From NCBI RefSeq assembly GCF_008831285.2, contig NC_045140.1:19342370-19406369 (forward strand): 64,000 nt of DNA, read 5' to 3'. This DNA comes from Nymphaea colorata. Lineage: Eukaryota; Streptophyta; Magnoliopsida; Nymphaeales; Nymphaeaceae. The position numbers and the translations under genes were made by a program. The notes below the pieces were generated by a model, which was given only the letters and a program-made list of their open reading frames with translations, made no database searches and was not told where the DNA came from. Shown piece by piece: positions 54,501 through 64,000 of the stretch (positions are counted from its first letter, which is position 1; each line of letters opens with the position of its first letter).

Positions 54501-56730
54501 TAATCTATCTTTTTATTAGCTTTCTTCACCTTGTTTTTTCAGTTCTTGATTCTTATGCTTTCCACTTTGTTTCAAATTCTCTTACTCTTTGGTCTCTCTT
54601 TGTTTTTTTTTCTCTTGACTTTCTATCTTTCTTCTACATTCCTCATTTACTTTGACCTGTTTTGTTGTCTTCTACAGTTCTACTTTTCAAGTCCTCATTA
54701 TTCTTCTTCTTTCCCCTTCAAGGTTGGTTTCACACTAGCCATTATCAAGTGCTTGCTTTCCCACAGGTGCTATCACTTTTCTTTTCAGAAGTGGAGGATC
54801 CATGAAGCTATGCGGGGCTGTGATCAGTTCCCTAACACCAGCACATTTAGTTGGTCATAATTGTTAAGGTCAGCACCTAATGGTAATAATCTTATAATCC
54901 TTGTTGCATAGTCTCTTGGATGAACTATTTATTTCAGTTGCTCTCCATATGATGTGAGTGGCCTATCAGTGCAAGAATTCGCTCTTAAGTGGGGCTTGTA
55001 TTGACCTTATGTAATTACTTAGTTTGTGCATAAAAGGATTGTTTGCACCCTACATTTGTAAATGCAGTTCCTTATCATATGATGTACAAGTCTGGCAAAA
55101 AGTAGCTTGATTTTGTTCTCTTTTAAGATACATCTTTCAGGTTTCCAGGCACAGGAACTCATGGCACGTTGATCCTCTATGACGTAAGTTGGTCTGTATT
55201 TCTAACAAATCAGAAAGTATATATTGGGCCTTTCCCAATATTTCTTAACCATTTTATGTGTTGGTGACGCGGCTGATCAACCTATGTAAGATTGCTACCT
55301 GGGCTAATATGACACACCAGCACAGATAACATTGTGATCAGGTTTCATCACCAACATTTTCATCCTACCTTCTTCTCCTTCCTGATTGGTCGCCAAGCAG
55401 ACAATGCCTGGACCAACTGCAGGCTGTGTCCCTTTTTTTAGGTTAACTAACTAGTGTCCGCTATGTCCACCTCCTACGTAACTTCTTTCCCTCCCCTTAT
55501 ATCCATGTCTCTTTCTTCTTCTTCATAATTCTCATCTATCCCGCTAAGCTTTCGGCGGTTGGCAAAGATAAATTGTTCCTTCTGGACTTGATTCATTCAT
55601 TCTATTGAATTCAAAAAAGGATCTCTGTGTTTTCTACCTCATTGGGTAAGGCAAGTCCAACATCTCAATCCATCTGTTCCTCAGTATATCTCCACAAATT
55701 TGTCTTTGATAAGTTTCAGGACAGACATGCACATTGAGAGGCAAATCTGCATCTTTCACGTCTTATCGACAGTAACCTAGTCCAATGTGGTGCATTTATT
55801 TTATCGCCACCTCACGTCATCGATCAACATGACTGTCACTGAAAACGGACTAGCCTGGAAATTATAGTTGCTCTTAATGCAGTCTTAGATATATGAAGAA
55901 CAGGAAGAAGAGAGGAGGACGACCACGCTTTTAATTTATTCTTTTCCCTTCTGTTTCTACCGAAATCCTAGCCTGGCTTCCTCAGACTGGTCAATTAGAC
56001 TGCCAACCAGGTCACGACAGTTGATTTCAAGATTTTTCACCCTAAAGCAGATTAATTATGTCCCAAACAGACCGCCTTTCTCTCTTACTCGTTGGTTTAT
56101 GCATGTCCTTGTGTGCGGCACATTTTCTCATAGAGAGCTAGAATGCTAAAAGATCTCCAGATCCAATCAACGATCTTATGAAAATATCTACCATCAGAAT
56201 TGGTCCATTCCATACTGCACCTTCGGCACGAAGAACGAAGCGAACCCACGATAAAATCCGATCATCCTAGTTCTAGTTCAAATATTTCAAAATTTCCAAG
56301 GAATGACAATGACATAAACCCTGGAAATCAGGGAATTGAGCAGTAGAAGACAGAGAACTAATCAGGAACTGACCTGTCCGCCGTGGCTGGAGGTCTTGAG
56401 GCGGGCCGTGAAGATCCCGGCGGGCAAGAAACTGCCATCGCTTCCGAGCGCGTGCTCTAGAGTAAACTGGACTTTCGAGTCCGCGGCGGCAGCGTCCCTG
56501 TCCACCTTCCGCCTCGCCGATGAACCAGAGGATCTGGCCGAGGCAGGGTATTCCGGCTCGGAAGGCTTCACTCCCTCAAACTCCTCGTCGTCAACAAGAA
56601 GCTCGTCGGATTGGAAGGCCGCAGAAGGAGGTAGGAAAGCGGCGGCGAAGCACACACAGAGGATGATCGCGGTCAAGTAACTCTTCCCCCCATTTCTCTC
56701 TTTCTCTCTCTCCCTCTCCCTTCCGAACAC
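48547..56730 (-). CDS. EMC10: ER membrane protein complex subunit 10
   Basis: EMC10 is a lumenal, single-span subunit of the ER membrane protein complex, which inserts and folds membrane proteins. Eight minus-strand exons, 56730-56374, 53761-53699, 53620-53528, 51468-51421, 50305-50234, 49693-49635, 49525-49435 and 48708-48547, join in phase to 314 residues. A hydrophobic signal sequence (YLTAIILCVCFAAAFLP, about 18-35) follows a very basic start. The family core runs from FLPAGIFTARLKTSSHGGQ through LTKLRFSRNALTEKEK, DDFYQIRVPSNVL and LAVNYGSPSSCPYPR to PLFSEEAL. A membrane segment, YWMYLIPLGLIVMN, precedes a cytosolic tail ending GVRRR. The 48-nt exon 4 (RCLPRLELEEHFVIHM) fills a known family segment. 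The first intron is 2.6 kb. No damage is seen. Confidence 0.93.
51930..52070. repeat. GATAC palindrome cluster
   Basis: This region inside the EMC10 intron between the exons at 53528 and 51468 contains the 14-bp palindrome GTATCATATGATAC at 52053-52066, plus related words (ATCATACC, TACGATAC) near 51955-51975. It shares its words with the region at 27690-28440. Confidence 0.5.
53762..56373 (-). other. 2.6-kb first intron of EMC10
   Basis: The donor is GGACAG|GTCAGT and the acceptor TTATTGCAG. A T-rich open frame on the plus strand (54531-54860) encodes only a hydrophobic low-complexity peptide and is probably chance. Short intergenic-type repeat words occur around 55260-55480. No gene is recognised. 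Confidence 0.65.
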
Positions 56731-56836
56731 GAGACGGGATGTTTCTCTTTGTTTAGTTCCCTTATTATTCTCAACGCCAGCTCTTACAAGTTACAAGTTA
56801 AATTCATCGCAGCACTTATAATCATGTCACGTTTGT

Positions 56837-56894
<58 letters not shown>

Positions 56895-58057
56895 TTCGGC
56901 CTATTTTAAAAGTGGTGATTTTATAATTTGAATTAAGACTGGTAATATGCATGTAGAGTTCGAGAACTATATGCATTAGATTGTCTAGTCAATATCGACA
57001 ACAATTGGTTTGATCTCCCTGTGTCGATGGGGAAAGAAAGAAAAATAAAAAGCACTAGAAAAATAAATTAAGCAAAGAATGCTTTACCTTAAAAAGCCAT
57101 TAAGTACGTTTTGGTGACATCAAAATTATGGATTATGATGTTTGTTATGGCATTATACTTCCAGACAGGTGATAAAGTTTGTTACATGTTTTTGTAGATT
57201 ATGATGTTTGTTAGGGCGTTATACTTTTAAAAATGTGATAGAGTTTGTTTTATGTATATTTTACCATCTCAAGTAGAATACCATCAAGTTGAACTTGTGA
57301 AAAAATTAAACACAAACCATGTTTGTATTAACTTAAAAACATGGTTTTGCTCTCATTTGTTTATACATATACACAAACATTTGCATTCTTTTAATATGTT
57401 TCAACTATTCCAACTGGTACATATAATATTGGTTTATAGTGTTATAGGAATACGTCTAAATCGTTGGCACAAAATTTATGAAATATTGTGCCAAAAGCAT
57501 CTAAAGGACTCGATGCACCTGTCAATGTCATTGCTTGAGAATCATAGCACGGCACTCCTCCACCTACAACTAACTAAAATATAACTTTACCATTGATAAA
57601 AAAAATATTTATTCAATACAAAATACATATCTTTTAGCCAATTTTCCACTAACTCCACATCTCTTAACATACTCATGCTCTCCCTCCATTTCCTTTGTAT
57701 TTGGTTCACATTTAAAGGAAAAAAACATATGAAAACGAAAAGGAGTGTGGAAAAGATTATACTAAAATTAATTTTACGTATGAAACGTGCTATAAATTTA
57801 AGCAGCGATTTTTTATTTTTTAAAAGCTAAACAGTTTATTTTTTTCTTTCACAAATGGACCGTCAGTGGAGCAACTTTTATCAAAATTTCCGGGGTGCAA
57901 ATCCTAGTGCCATACGAAACGTCGGAAGGGTGAACTCATACGGATCGCCTTATTGTGCGGAGGAGGAAGGAGATGCGACTCTCGCGTTCTGCTGCATGCC
58001 CCCGCCCAGAAAGCGAAAGAGACAGAGAAAGAAAGAGAGAGGCAAACCTCCGCTACC
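56731..58057. promoter_or_regulatory. Shared divergent promoter region of EMC10 and ETFQO
   Basis: The two start codons face away from each other across 1.33 kb. The minus-strand side near 56700 is CT-rich on the plus strand, as expected of an EMC10 leader. The plus-strand side has a GAAAGAG-rich leader just before the ETFQO ATG. An (AT)n tract lies at 56841-56891. There is no sign of another gene between them. Confidence 0.6.
56841..56891. repeat. (AT)n microsatellite in the EMC10 promoter
   Basis: About 51 bp of uninterrupted TA repeats, roughly 110 bp upstream of the EMC10 start codon. Confidence 0.95.

Positions 58058-64000
<5,943 letters not shown>

Noticed and set aside
54531..54860. 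A hydrophobic plus-strand open frame of 109 residues
   Set aside because: It comes from a T-rich tract in the EMC10 first intron. The composition explains the apparent membrane segments.

Overview
The window is nuclear DNA from a flowering plant. Every recognisable gene is plant-specific or has a plant-type form, the genes are split by GT-AG introns of up to about 4 kb, the DNA is AT-rich, and the gaps hold microsatellites and decayed transposons. I cannot fix the species from sequence alone. There is no operon, CRISPR array, rRNA or tRNA that I can support.

Layout from left to right: (1) about 1.05-9.3 kb, minus strand: a complete NIN-like protein (NLP) transcription factor closest to the NLP8/NLP9 type. 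It has a GAF-like N-terminal region, an RWP-RK DNA-binding domain split by a 4-kb intron, and a C-terminal PB1 domain. (2) About 9.3-18.9 kb: its leader, then a gene-poor stretch with a decayed Ty1/copia pol fragment interrupted by a small terminal-inverted-repeat element, AT microsatellites and dispersed repeat remnants. (3) About 21-33.1 kb, minus strand: a nine-exon TBC-domain Rab GTPase-activating protein with both catalytic fingers intact; its last exon or exons are uncertain. (4) About 33.1-40.2 kb: no firm protein gene, but a 125-bp direct duplication and possible non-coding transcription. (5) About 40.27-44.87 kb, plus strand: a complete four-exon group I bZIP factor (PosF21/RF2a/VIP1 type). 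(6) 45.14-45.34 kb: a short inverted-repeat transposon with a perfect 11-bp target-site duplication. (7) About 46.6-48.3 kb, plus strand: a broken partial duplicate of the bZIP gene, keeping the intron position but carrying two frameshifts and cut off inside the leucine zipper. (8) About 48.5-56.7 kb, minus strand: a complete eight-exon EMC10 gene (ER membrane protein complex subunit 10). (9) From 58.06 kb, plus strand: the first five exons of mitochondrial ETF-ubiquinone oxidoreductase (ETFQO), running off the right edge. EMC10 and ETFQO are divergent, with 1.3 kb between their start codons including an (AT)n tract.

The genes do not form one pathway. They cover nitrate-type transcription control (NLP), membrane traffic (TBC RabGAP), vascular or osmotic-type transcription control (bZIP), ER membrane protein insertion (EMC10) and mitochondrial electron transfer (ETFQO). 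I found no evidence of a new multi-gene system. The most informative structures are the decayed bZIP duplicate, the inverted-repeat element with a perfect target-site duplication, and the copia fragment carrying a nested element. All exon boundaries come from reading GT/AG sites and checking phase and family resemblance by eye; none was tested against transcripts.
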